Below, one piece after another: positions 55,110 through 64,000 of a stretch of 64,000 bases of DNA. How positions within the stretch are numbered: position 1 is the first letter of the stretch; every line of letters begins with the position of its first letter. Under the pieces are notes generated by a model. That model was not told the origin of the DNA and ran no database searches. It worked only from the letters and a program-made list of their open reading frames with translations. A program made the translations under genes and the position numbers. Location of the stretch: assembly GCA_001972305.1 (NCBI GenBank), contig BDDD01000019.1, positions 781,382 to 845,381 of the forward strand, written 5' to 3'. This DNA is from Cephalotus follicularis. Lineage: Eukaryota; Streptophyta; Magnoliopsida; Oxalidales; Cephalotaceae.

Positions 55110-56697
55110 CTAAGTCTCCTAACTATCTATGGATTGACCTAATAGATACACAGTTAGGTATAGCTACATATGGATCATCCTAAAAGATACACAACTATAT
55201 ATTGGAGTTAACCAGTTAACAAAAGCCGTTTAGGTTGTTAACTGTCTAATTAGAAGGAATAGTTGAACGAAGTTCAACGCCTGGTATGCCTGACTAGAAG
55301 TCAATAAGGTCACCCTAAATTGTTCAATTAATCAATCAATCAATCAATCGGTCAGTCAATACCATGACTTAGTCAATCAGTTGGTTGGTACAATCGATCG
55401 GTCAATTGGTTTTGGTTCGAGTGAAATGGTATAGAAAACAGTTCAGCATTAAGTGAGGATTGATCCAGGATTGAGTCCCATTAAAAACAATGTTTAAACA
55501 GAGCATGCGGACCTTGGAAAGGTCCTAGAATATGTCGAGTGAAAAACATCCAGTGAAAGCCATGAAACAAACTTCACAAGAAGAAACAAGGGAATAATGT
55601 CAATGCTTTCATAGAAAACGTCGATGTTTTCCATTGTTTCCTTCAAGTCTGTGGGAAGTACATAGAAAAGCGTCGATTCTTTTTGGAGAAAGCATTGACG
55701 TATTTCTATAAACTTGACTCCAGTGGCTGTATTCAGTATAAGCATGATGCTTTAAAGGGGAAGGCATTAATACTCTAGAAGGCGTCGATGCTCAAACAAC
55801 AAGCATCGATGGGTTTTGGCAGTTTGTTTTTTAGGAAAAGAAGGATGTAAGACATCGATGCACATGGTAAAGATGTCGATACAATTTATGGAATAATTGC
55901 ATCGATGCTTTTTCCAAAACACTGATGTGATTTCATGGAATAAAGCCATAAATGCAATGCGCAGTAATGACGTCGATGCTTATGGGAAAAGCGTCGACAC
56001 AATTCTGTTGGAATAAACTCAAAATTATGAATTTCCATCGAGTTCAATTTGTAAGTCCATTTTAAAGCAGTGTAAGTGTTAGGTAAGTTTAAAAACATCT
56101 TCCTAACACTTCTAAATAAGTTTTAGGCCATTGAATCCATGGATTCAAGAATTAGGTTAAAAACCCCTAAATTTTTAACAAAAAATCCAATTTTCATTTC
56201 AATTTACAATCAATCAGTTCCAAACAATCAATTTACGCAATATATAAAGCAATAACCCTGTATCCACGGTGCATTTGAGGTAAAGAAATCTTACCAATAT
56301 GTTTTGAAGCTTTAACTCCGTGGAAATCAGTAAAAAGAAGGAAGAACTCAAGTTCTTCACTTCAATTGGTTAAGTAGGCTTCAATCAAGTTGTGGCAATC
56401 AATTGATTAGAAAAACAACACAGAATTAAGGTGAGAATGAAAATTAGAAGTAAGGTGAATAACAAGTGAAGATGAGGAGATGGTATTTTGTGGAAACGAT
56501 TTAGTGTATCTCGGTGCATAGTAGGGTATATGTTCTCAAACTAGAATTAAAACCAGTAAACAATACATAAACATATAAATGGGTATGAAATAGTTTGGTC
56601 AATTAGTTTACAATGCAGTCAATTACAGAATTAGTAAAGTAATAAACGTGAAATGCTAAAATGCAGTAAATAGACCCATCTGGTATGGGGCCTTACA
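55110..56697 (-). repeat. Gypsy N LTR, part, minus strand
   Basis: On the minus strand it starts at 56697 with TGTAAGGCCCCATACC, the start form of the gypsy LTRs here. It is cut at 55110 by Gypsy M, so the rest lies left of the window. It carries a TCAA-type microsatellite (about 55322-55348), one copy of the repeat type of the Gypsy M LTR (55245-55380) and a TCGA cluster (55596-56000). No gene. Confidence 0.6.
55596..56000 (-). repeat. TCGA-core motif cluster of the Gypsy N LTR
   Basis: GCGTCGATGCTT / GCATCGATGC-like copies form close pairs: 55600 and 55621, 55673 and 55695, 55785 and 55806, 55855 and 55876, 55973 and 55995. The step within each pair is 21-22 bp. A single copy is at 55902. 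Confidence 0.75.
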
Positions 56698-56933
56698 GAT
56701 GTTATGGCATTATTTGTGATTGTTTGATGTTGCTGGGTATTTGTTTAGTTGCAGTAGCGGCTGTGTGTGACTTGGCTTGTGGATTTTCTGGACTGGTATG
56801 GTGGGTTTGGATACTTGGAGGTGGTCGTGGTTTTGTTTTCATGTACACATGGAGGCTAGTTTTGGATGGTGGATTGTTTACAAGGTGTTGTGGGTGTTGG
56901 ACAAGTGGCATTATCAACGGCTTGCTGATGGTT
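56698..56933. other. short segment of unknown origin; no supported gene
   Basis: It lies between the Gypsy N LTR and the Cassandra-like element. A plus-strand frame is open from before 56698 to 56948 with many hydrophobic and Cys/Trp/Gly codons; the minus strand is open too. Neither matches anything I recognise. TG-rich composition explains the open frames. Confidence 0.4.
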
Positions 56934-57044
56934 TGTGTAACAACTTGATCCATGTCCGATTTATCCCACTCAGAACATACAACCCCCATACATCTGTGTT
57001 TCCACATGGAACTCGTGATTTTGTCCTTATTGAATTATTGGTAA

Positions 57045-57123
57045 GACTTCCCATAAGGTCACACCTATCTTGATTTTTCCTTGAGTGTAGCATGCATAAC
57101 CTTAAGGTTTTCACTAACTACTC
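57045..57123 (-). ncRNA. 5S rRNA-like segment, left Cassandra LTR (decayed)
   Basis: In plus orientation GACTTCCCATAAGGTCAC and CTTAAGGTTTTCACT correspond to the reverse complement of 5S rRNA (GACTTCCCAGGAGGTCACCC and AACTTCGGAGTTCT). It is not a functional 5S gene. Confidence 0.6.
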
Positions 57124-57496
57124 AGTCAAACAACCAAAAGACATCTCATATGATTATTTTCTAGATCATTTCATATATCGCTTTGTCACTTTCTCCTCCT
57201 TTTCGGTGATGCGGTTCAATCCTGTCACAAAGACAACTCCATCTCATAGATATCCCTTTCCTCTGGCAGAGACCCTAACTCCCGGATAGGCCCTTCTTCT
57301 TGCCCATTTGTCCTCTACCGAGCGAGGTGTTACAAACCCAATAGCTTTCGTCTGGTTCATCCCTGAACCACACCTATTGAGGGGGTCTTGCTCTAATACG
57401 AAATTGTATGCGTTACCCCACCAAAAACATACAACGCCTATACATCTACATTTTCATGTAGGACTCACAGTGTTTTCCTTACTGATGAATTGGTAA

Positions 57497-57573
57497 GACT
57501 TACTAGGAGATCACCCATTCTAATTTTGCCCTGACTGTAACACATTTAACCTTGAAGTTTCACTAACTCCTCG
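57497..57573 (-). ncRNA. 5S rRNA-like segment, right Cassandra LTR (decayed)
   Basis: GACTTACTAGGAGATCACCC matches the reverse complement of 5S rRNA at most positions; CACATTTAACCTTGAAGTTT is the second matching block. Confidence 0.65.
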
Positions 57574-57736
57574 ATCAACCCACCAAAAGGCATCTCACGT
57601 GATTAAATTCTAGTTTTCTTCATTATGTAGCTCATTCACTTTCGACACCTTTTCGGTGGATCCGATTCATTCTGGTCACAATGGCGACTAATCTCGTGGA
57701 TAGCCCTTTCCTATGATAGCGACACCATCTCATTGG

Positions 57737-59425
57737 AAAGATATTCGCCTCCACGATTGGATCGTGGAGTTTTAATACTCTTTCCAATTTGTTTCTCTAC
57801 TCCAAATCTTAATTCTATGAACCTTTCAAAGATTTCGGCCCCATCCCAAGAGGACCCAAGTGTGCCATTGAGACAGGAGTGACTATCACATGGTAAGCCC
57901 CCTATTTGGAGGCTTCCACGTGATTTCTAAACTCTCTCTTGAAGAAGAGAGATAATAAAATTTACTTACAGTAAAATATGTGAAATAATTTGAAACTTTC
58001 TTAAAATTTGAAAATAATTCTAACTATTAAAAGTTTATAAAAAACCGGATATGTAGTATCCACTTATCATACCGTATCACTTATGCCACGTGTATAGAAA
58101 AACACAATTTCATATAATGGGCTCAGCCCTCAACAACCACAGTCATAGTCACACATATGTAGGGATTAGGCTCAGCCTCAACCATAACATCAGTATACTA
58201 TCTATCTATTGGCTCAGCCCTCAAAGAAAATCATAAACAATACATAAACATGGATACAAAGAAGATAAAATCAACTCAATGCAAAATGCATGATGCTAAT
58301 GTCGATTATGCTGAGTGGTAGGCTGGTATGGATGCCCTCAAAATGTAATACTGGACTGACTACTGCATGACAAGGTTAGCAGGTCTTCCTGGTACATCTG
58401 AAATGTTTAAAAGGGGAGGTGGTTAGTTTCACTGACTGGTGAACAGAACAAATAGCCATAATATTATTTAAAAACTTTTTAATCTCAAAAATGAATTTAT
58501 AAGCACAAAAATTTGTCTCAAAACTAATAGCTCAGCAATAAGAGTTCCGTATGGAAACTAAAAACCATTAAAGCTTTATTTAAGATGGAAAATCGGTAGG
58601 AGATCCTGCAGAATCTAAAACGAACACATTTAAGAACAGGTTATATCAAAATAACGGGAGATCCTCTATGATCTTTAGTAAAACAATTCATAATTGATAG
58701 GAACTCCTTGAAATTAAATCTCCTCACAAAAAATGAAATCAAGAGGAGTTATTAATATATAAGTTTAATGTATGTGACCTAAGTACAGGAGCACCAAGTG
58801 CTAAACAAGATCAGGAAAGGTACTAAGGTATCAATGTGATAACAGCACAACATATCATATGTAAATGGGATCATACACGTGTGGATGTGAGGCCCCAAAG
58901 GCCTAGCCCCCAAAAGGAAAATTCTAATCCGTCAATTCCCACAAGAGGCCATAATATATACATAAACTATGAAAAACTATTAAAATAAAATCATTCCCGT
59001 AAAAATATGTTACTCATATATATAAAAACAAGGATATAAAAGATTTACGGAATTATGTTAGCTGAAGTCCCACTCACAGTGTTGTTGGGCGAGTAATCAG
59101 CTAATGCGGATTACCTCTTCGTATGACCTCAAAAATTGGATCCTCATCTATAAGACATAATATAAACCCTCAATCAATGCTAGAACATAATCATTATGCA
59201 TATTTATAAGTATGCCATCAAAGAGATGCAAAAATGTATTCAAAGTAGGTGTAATCGGCCGCAAACATGAAATAACATTGAAAATCCGTCACATTAGAGT
59301 TAAAAACTTTATAACTTATTTTCTCGAGTTAAACATGAGTAAAATAGCAAACAATAATTATTGAAATCCTTAAATTCTTGAAATCTCCTTAAAGTCACCG
59401 AATATATACTTTTTCTCTGAAAACT
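57737..59425 (-). repeat. decayed LTR-like sequence, probably a minus-strand gypsy LTR
   Basis: No gene is seen. On the minus strand the block at 58400-58440 (CTAACC... CATTTCAGATG) resembles the GGCTAACCCC...TTTCAGATT block after the stem-loop in the other LTRs. The word GGCTCAGCCCTCAA recurs at about 58120, 58169 and 58211, and GGAGATCCT words recur at 58590-58680. A perfect hairpin (CTCCACGAT / ATCGTGGAG, loop TGG) lies at 57749-57769. Boundaries unknown. Confidence 0.35.
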
Positions 59426-59931
59426 TGTTGATATGCAAAAAATCCTACCCAAAAATACCGCCACTTGTCCTCTGAAAAACAAGACAAGTGTCCTCTAGAG
59501 CTACATACACGTGGTCAGATTGATTGTAATCTGAAAAGATAACGCACAATGACGCCAGAGTGCCAAATAAGGAAATGGCGCGAGATCCTCAGCCATTTCC
59601 TAGGGGTACAATAATCATCTCTGTAAGTCAAGCAAGGCAGTTACAACGAAGCATCACTATAAATACAGCAATCAAATACATTGCACAGGTCTGCCACTTT
59701 TACACAAAAAGAACCTTATTGCTTTTCTTCTTTGTACACTGTCTGACTTAAGCATTGGAGAGTCCCCAGGAGTGAAACCTCCTCGTTCTTCGATTAGTTT
59801 GCTATTTGTCTACAGGGAAGATCGTGATATACTCAAACCAATACCATTCTTGGAGCATCCAGTTCATTTCCCTCTACAAATCAAACCCTTCCACATAACG
59901 GACTGTTGAGGAGTTGATTTTGACATCAACA
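59426..59931 (+). repeat. Gypsy D 5' LTR, 506 bp
   Basis: It runs from TGTTGATATGC to GACATCAACA; TGTTGA and TCAACA are inverted copies, which supports both ends. A TATA box lies at 59658-59665, and CTGACTTAAGCATTGGAG (about 59743), a block common in LTRs of this type, follows it. The start was chosen from the inverted termini; only one LTR is in the window. Confidence 0.75.
59658..59665 (+). promoter_or_regulatory. probable TATA box of Gypsy D
   Basis: CACTATAAATACAGC lies 266 bp before the LTR end, where a promoter is expected. Confidence 0.65.
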
Positions 59932-59933
59932 GT

Positions 59934-59950
59934 TGGTGCCGTCTGTGGGA
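59934..59950 (+). other. primer binding site of Gypsy D
   Basis: TGGTGCCGTCTGTGGGA lies 2 nt after the LTR, the form typical of Tat-type elements. The tRNA was not identified with certainty. Confidence 0.75.
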
Positions 59951-59975
59951 AACATTGCGAAAATCTATTTGAACC

Positions 59976-61241
59976 ATGCCTCCAAGAAGAAATACTAGTT
60001 CTATGGCCGCTGATAGCCAGGTAGCCACTGATAATCAACCACCCATTGCCAGTCAAGTCGCTGCTACAGAGCAAGCTCCCATCACTGGCGAGTAATTCAA
60101 TCAACTGCTCCAAGAAATGGGGTGCGTTACAATGCTGCTGGCACACAACATTGCCAATCAAAACTAGGCTAGTCCGAGTAGACTAGCCATCCAAGATCAG
60201 GCTGGTCCGAGCAGGCCAGCCACTAAAGTTCAACAGCCCCAAGGGGCCAGGCGAAATGCACCGAGGAGGACCATGTGTCCTCCAAGGAGGTCAGAGGTTG
60301 ATACATCTCTGAGGAGGAGAACAGAGATTAATATATCTATAAGGGCGGAATCTTGAAGTGCTCAGGATCGTAGCTATAATCCCCAGGAAAACCTTCCCGA
60401 GCAGGACCCAATGGATGAGGATTGCTCGGTGGAGGAGGAGACCTGAGCACAATCCTACGCTTCCCGTAGGATGGAGACCCGACAAAGGAGTAGGTCGGAC
60501 CATTCCGCCAGGCTAGCTGGCCAGTCACAAGTTTCTAGCAAGACTAGAAACATTGAGGACATAGAGCAAACCATGAATAGAAGGTTGGCCGAGATGGAGA
60601 GCAGAATCAAAGGATCTGAGCATCCGAAGGGGTACATGACAGAGGTACAAAATATTAACTCAACACCCTTCAAGCCCGAGATAATGAGGGAGCGTATCTC
60701 AAAGGGATTCCGGTTCTCGAGTCCCAAGGAGTATGACGGGTCCACGGATCCAATCCAGCATGTCCGCTACTGCACACAAATTATGCTAGTGCACAAAGCT
60801 TTAGATGTTGTGCTTTGCCGAGGGTTCCCGGTAACTCTGACAAGTGCAGCCCAAGCGTTGTACTCCATGCTACCTCAGGACTCGGTGGCGAACTTCGAGC
60901 TATTTACAGAACTGTTTGTTACAAAATTCCTTAACAGCACCACGCAGAGGAAGAACTCGAACCATCTAATCAATGTGGTGCAAGGAAATGTTAAGTCACT
61001 CAGAGACTACCTCACTAGATTCAACAAGGAGTCTCTGATGATTAAGGACCTGGAGCCTTCTTTCGCTCTAGCAGCTCTAAAGAGTGGGTTGAAAGACAAC
61101 TCACCTTTTACCTTTTCTCTTATGAAGAAACCTGCTCAGGATATGGCTGACCTCCTCAGAAGAGCCGAGAAGTATGTGAATGCCGAGGAGACGATGGCAG
61201 CTAGGAAGCAAAAGACTTCATGGTCAGGCCATCAGGCGTAG
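59976..61241 (+). pseudogene. Gypsy D gag (broken near its start)
   Basis: The ATG at 59976 (MPPRRNTSSMAADS) is in one frame with the long open part from 60471, so gag is about 421 codons. Four in-frame stops lie in the first 165 codons, the first at 60093 (TAA). The open part has a coiled-coil-like stretch (RLAEMESRIKGSE), then the Tat gag core (SKGFRFSSPKEYDGSTDPIQ, FVTKFLNSTTQRKNSNHL, RRAEKYVNAEE). TAG ends it at 61239. Stops at 60165-60450 fall in an Arg/Pro-rich variable region. Confidence 0.85.
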
Positions 61242-61456
61242 AAATATGAGCACTCATGAGGTGCTCCAGGGAAGAAACAAAAGAGAAAGGAGAGGTTAGA
61301 GCTGTCCAAAGATGACCTTAGGCACAAGCTTTCCAGGAGGGATGAATCCCCAAAAAGGGGATACCCACTTACAACAACTTTTCCCCTCTCCTGGAGACGT
61401 GCACAAGGATATTAGCAGTAGAGAAGGACAAGTTCTCTATCCAATGGTTAGCACCA

Positions 61457-61651
61457 TTGAGATCCTCAGCTGAGAAGAGAGACACAAATAAGTGCTGCCA
61501 GTACCATCGTGACCACGGGCACAACACGGAGGAGTGCATGCATTTAAAGAATCAGATTGAGTATCTTATTCGAAGAGGTCATCTATGCAAGTTTGTTAAC
61601 AGGGATGCTCCCCAAGAAATAAGGGAGCACAGAGAACAAGCTCCATGGTAG
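61457..61651 (+). pseudogene. Gypsy D zinc-binding linker
   Basis: CQYHRDHGHNTEECMHLKNQ then LIRRGHLCKFV is the Cys-His motif between gag and protease typical of Tat elements. It is in a different frame from gag, so a frameshift lies between 61242 and 61457, and it ends in a stop at 61649. Confidence 0.8.
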
Positions 61652-61675
61652 GAAGAGGAGCAGTAGCCCAGAGGC

Positions 61676-62422
61676 GTGATTCGCACAATCTCTAGAGGAG
61701 ACGCATTAGATGGTGACCATAACAGGGCTCGAAAAGCCTATGCTAGACAGACCTTTGCCGTGCAACAATACCCACATAGCAAAAGGTTGAAGTCAGGTAG
61801 AGACGAGGAGGTAATATCCTTCTCTGAGGCATACTATGAGGGAGTACGTCTCCGTCACGATGATCCAGTGGTGGTGACTCTTCAAGTGGAATTATTCACT
61901 ATGAAGAGAATCCTTATAGACAGCGGGAGCTCAGTGGATATCCTTTACAAGAATGCATTTGATCAGTTGAGAATATCGGCCGACCAATTAAGGCTGGTGA
62001 AAACTCCTTCGGTAGGCTTCACAGGAGATATGGTCCATCCTCTGGGGTCCATCGACTTGTCAATGGTTACATGCACGGCCCCACGCCAAACCTTGGTACA
62101 AAGGACCTTCCCGGTAGTTGATACGCCAAACCCATATAATGCTATAGTCGAGCGACCAAGATGAAACTTGATGGAAGCAATAGTCTCGACAAGGCACTTA
62201 TTGGTGAAGTTCCTGACTAGGTTTGGTGTGGGAGAAGTCCGAGGAGACCAACTAGTGGCAAGAAAGTGTTATAAAACTACCATAATGGAAAAGGGTAAAG
62301 AAAAGGTCCTTCCCATAGCTAACGTGGAGCTCAGAGGAGAAGTGGAGCCTGAGCGTCCACAGCCTGTGGAAGATATTGTGCAAGTCCCTGTAGAAGAAGG
62401 CAATGTAGAGAAGGTGTTCTAG
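61676..62422 (+). pseudogene. Gypsy D protease and linker
   Basis: An aspartic protease: ILIDSGSSVDILY (about 61913-61950), with the catalytic Asp intact, followed by PLGSIDLSMVTC and FPVVDTPNPYNAIVERP. TGA at 62162 is followed in the same frame by the linker (MEAIVSTRHLLVKF, EPERPQPVEDIV). A stop at about 62420 separates it from RT. Confidence 0.85.
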
Positions 62423-63431
62423 GTTTGTTCACAACTTGGAGAGGTGGAGAAAGAGGAACTAATAACGTACCTCAGAAATAACAGACATGTGTTTGCTTGG
62501 TCGGCAAAGGAGGTCCCTGGAATCAGCCCACAGGTGATGGTGCATAAGTTGAGTGTAGATCCAATGAGGCCTTCGACCAAGAAAAAGAAGAGGAACTTCA
62601 CTCCCGAGAGGCAATAGGTAATAGCAGATGATGTAAACAAGCTATTACAAGCGGGATTTATAAGGGAAGTGCAATATTCTAACTGGTTGGCAAACCCGGT
62701 CCTAGTCAAGAAGGCGAATGGCAGGTGGAGGATGTGCGTAGATTTTACAGACCTCAACAAAGCTTGTCCAAAAGACCACTTTTCCCTCCCGAAGATTGAT
62801 CAATTGGTGGATGCAACCTCTTGTTACAGAATGTTAAGCTTTTTGGATGCGTACTCGGGCTATAATCAAATCCCCATGTATGAGCCAGACGAGAACAAGA
62901 TATCTTTCATCAGCAATAGGGGCATGTATTTCTACAAAGTCATGCCTTTTGGATTAAAAAATGTGCGACCTACCAACGGTTGGTCAGTAAAATCTTAGAG
63001 CCTCAAATCGGGAGAAATATTGAGGTCTACATTGTGATATGCTCGTCAAAACACCAGAGAGGAGTCCTCATATCAGGGACTTAGAGGAGACTTTTGGGGT
63101 ACTAAGAAGATACAAGATGCACCTCAATCCTTCCAAGTGCATGTTTGGGGTCACTTCTGGTAAGTTTCTTGTATTCATGGTCTCAAGCAGAGGAATAGAG
63201 GCCAACCTAGAGAAGTTCTTGGCCATATAGAGCATGAAGCCTCCTCAATCTATCAGGGATGTACAGAAATTAAATGAGAAAATCGCAGCCCTGAGTAGTT
63301 TTTTTTCCAAGTCGGTAGAGAAGTGCCTCCCATTCTTCAAGGTGTTAAGGAATCCTAAGGTTTTTCTCTGGACCGAAGAATGTCAAGAAGCCTTTGAGAA
63401 ATTGAAGGAATACTTGACTTCCCCTCCTATG
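62423..63431 (+). pseudogene. Gypsy D reverse transcriptase (broken at the active site)
   Basis: RT begins near VFAWSAKEVPGISPQ (about 62490). WRMCVDFTDLNKACPKDHF, LDAYSGYNQIPM and YKVMPFGLKN are clear. Breaks: TAG at about 62616, a frameshift near 62960, a small deletion at about 63030 that removes the catalytic Asp-Asp (the sequence reads TACATTGTGATATGC), and TAG at about 63229. The connection domain (KPPQSIRDVQKLNEKIAALS, FLWTEECQEAFEKLKEYL) follows. Confidence 0.88.
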
Positions 63432-63780
63432 ATATCAAAACCAAGAGATGGGGAAGACTTGTATTTGTACCTTGCGGCAACAGAAAGCGCAGTGAGTGCA
63501 GTGCTAGTCAAAGAAGAGGATAAGGTACAAAGGCCGGTGTACTAGGTGAGCAAGGCCTTAAATGATGCCGATGGGAGATATCCAAAGGTAGAGAAGTATG
63601 ATTACGCTCTGATCATAGCGAGGAGTAAATTAAGGCCGTATTTTAGAGCCCACAGTATCAAAGTTTTAACCGACAAGCCACTTAGACAAGTTCTAGCAAA
63701 GCCAGACACCTCAGGCAGACTAGTCAAGTAGTCAATCGAATTGGGCGAATATGATGTGAAGTTTGAAACCATACCATCAA
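63432..63780 (+). pseudogene. Gypsy D first RNase H
   Basis: DLYLYLAATESAVSAVLVKE, then SKALNDADGRYPKVEKYDYA and RPYFRAHSIKVLTDKPL: the usual gypsy RNase H, in which the first catalytic Asp position reads Ala-Ala here, as is common in this lineage. TAG at 63543 and 63729 interrupt it, and a frameshift at about 63781 leads to the next domain. Confidence 0.82.
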
Positions 63781-63865
63781 TAAATCACAGGTCTTGGCTG
63801 AATTTGTAGGAGATAATACACCTACGGGGTGTATGGAGGTGGACCCCTCCGAAAATGAGAGGGGG

Positions 63866-64000
63866 TTATGGAAGCTTTCAGTTGATGGGTCATCCTTTGT
63901 ATCTGGAAGTGGAGCAGGATTGCTGCGAACTAGCCCCGATGGGTGGACCTTGGAGTAAGCTCTGAGATTTGGGTTCAAAGCAACCAATAATGAAGCATAA
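63866..64000 (+). pseudogene. Gypsy D second (archaeal-type) RNase H, start
   Basis: WKLSVDGSSFVSGSGAGLL, SPDGWTLE, a stop, ALRFGFKATNNEA: the start of the extra RNase H known from Tat elements, with the first catalytic Asp (VDGSS) and the Glu (TNNEA) present. TAG lies at about 63956 and the frame ends at the last bases of the window. Confidence 0.82.

Larger units (their letters stand above)
56934..57736 (-). mobile_element. Cassandra-like TRIM, minus strand, with 5S rRNA-like LTRs
   Basis: Two similar blocks (56934-57334 and 57405-about 57736) flank a 70-bp core. Read on the minus strand, each block holds a decayed copy of the 3' two-thirds of plant 5S rRNA, including the region of the internal pol III promoter. 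The left block starts (minus) TGTAACACCTCG. Next to the right block the core has TCGTATTAGAGC, a decayed primer binding site (TGGTATCAGAGC) in the matching orientation. Cassandra elements are known for exactly this: short non-coding LTR elements with 5S-like LTRs. The right block's outer end is lost. Confidence 0.65.
59426..64000 (+). mobile_element. Gypsy D: Tat-type Ty3/gypsy element, left part
   Basis: A 5' LTR, primer binding site, gag, protease, RT, RNase H and the start of a second RNase H follow in order; the element runs past the window end. The second RNase H, the Cys-His motif of the linker and the primer binding site set it apart from the chromoviruses and fit the Tat lineage. Stops and frameshifts make it inactive. 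Confidence 0.88.

Noticed and set aside
56685..56948. 87-codon open frame rich in Cys, Trp and Gly
   Set aside because: It starts inside the Gypsy N LTR end and runs into the Cassandra-like LTR; the other strand is open as well. TG-rich composition is a sufficient explanation.
57045..57573. A real 5S rRNA gene pair
   Set aside because: Both copies are too diverged, incomplete at the 5' side, and arranged as the LTRs of a Cassandra-like element.

Overview
The window is nuclear DNA from a flowering plant, most likely a eudicot with a large repeat-rich genome. The evidence is entirely from mobile elements: chromodomain Ty3/gypsy elements of the Tekay/Del type, a Tat-type gypsy element with two RNase H domains, Ty1/copia elements including one SIRE/Maximus-like copy, and a Cassandra-like TRIM with 5S rRNA-like LTRs. 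I found no host protein gene, tRNA gene, rRNA locus or CRISPR array. The species cannot be read from the sequence. The setting looks like old, silenced heterochromatin built by insertion into insertion.

Layout, left to right. 1-4992: right part of Gypsy A (Tekay; integrase plus chromodomain, 3' LTR), with a foreign LTR (LTR F) inside its pol. 4993-29199: Copia A. Its 5' LTR holds Gypsy A, its internal region is decayed, and its 3' LTR is cut into four pieces by solo LTR G (12759-15480), solo LTR H (16779-19689) and full-length Gypsy B (19984-29176). 29200-36449: gag and protease of a minus-strand gypsy element (Gypsy M), holding Copia A and the SIRE-like Copia S (30020-35639). 36450-55109: the LTR of Gypsy M, itself split by solo LTR E (37088-45283, which contains Gypsy C at 38556-44258) and by Copia B (45512-53272). 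55110-56697: part of the LTR of a further minus-strand element (Gypsy N) into which Gypsy M jumped. 56934-57736: Cassandra-like TRIM. 57737-59425: decayed LTR-like sequence. 59426-64000: 5' LTR and gag-pol of Gypsy D (Tat type).

Six insertions are proved by target-site duplications I could match: GTCTC, TGAAA and CGTTG/CGCTG in Copia A, ATGTC for Copia S, TAGTC for Gypsy C and GACAC for Copia B. A seventh (ATCAG) supports solo LTR E. No element here is fully coding; all gag-pol genes carry stops, frameshifts or large deletions. The longest open stretches are the Gypsy B integrase-chromodomain (25604-26653), Gypsy C RT-RNase H (40892-42001) and ORF3 of Copia S (33991-35304).

The most unusual signal is not a gene. 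At least seven LTR families, gypsy and copia, carry clusters of a short motif with a TCGA core, usually spaced 20-22 bp apart, with longer gaps often near 31, 42 or 63 bp, that is, close to whole helical turns. Each family has its own version of the motif. Where one LTR has two or three clusters about 1 kb apart, all share that version, while sister families with alignable LTRs use another. A second signal is a short stem-loop about 340-410 bp before the 3' end of most of these LTRs.
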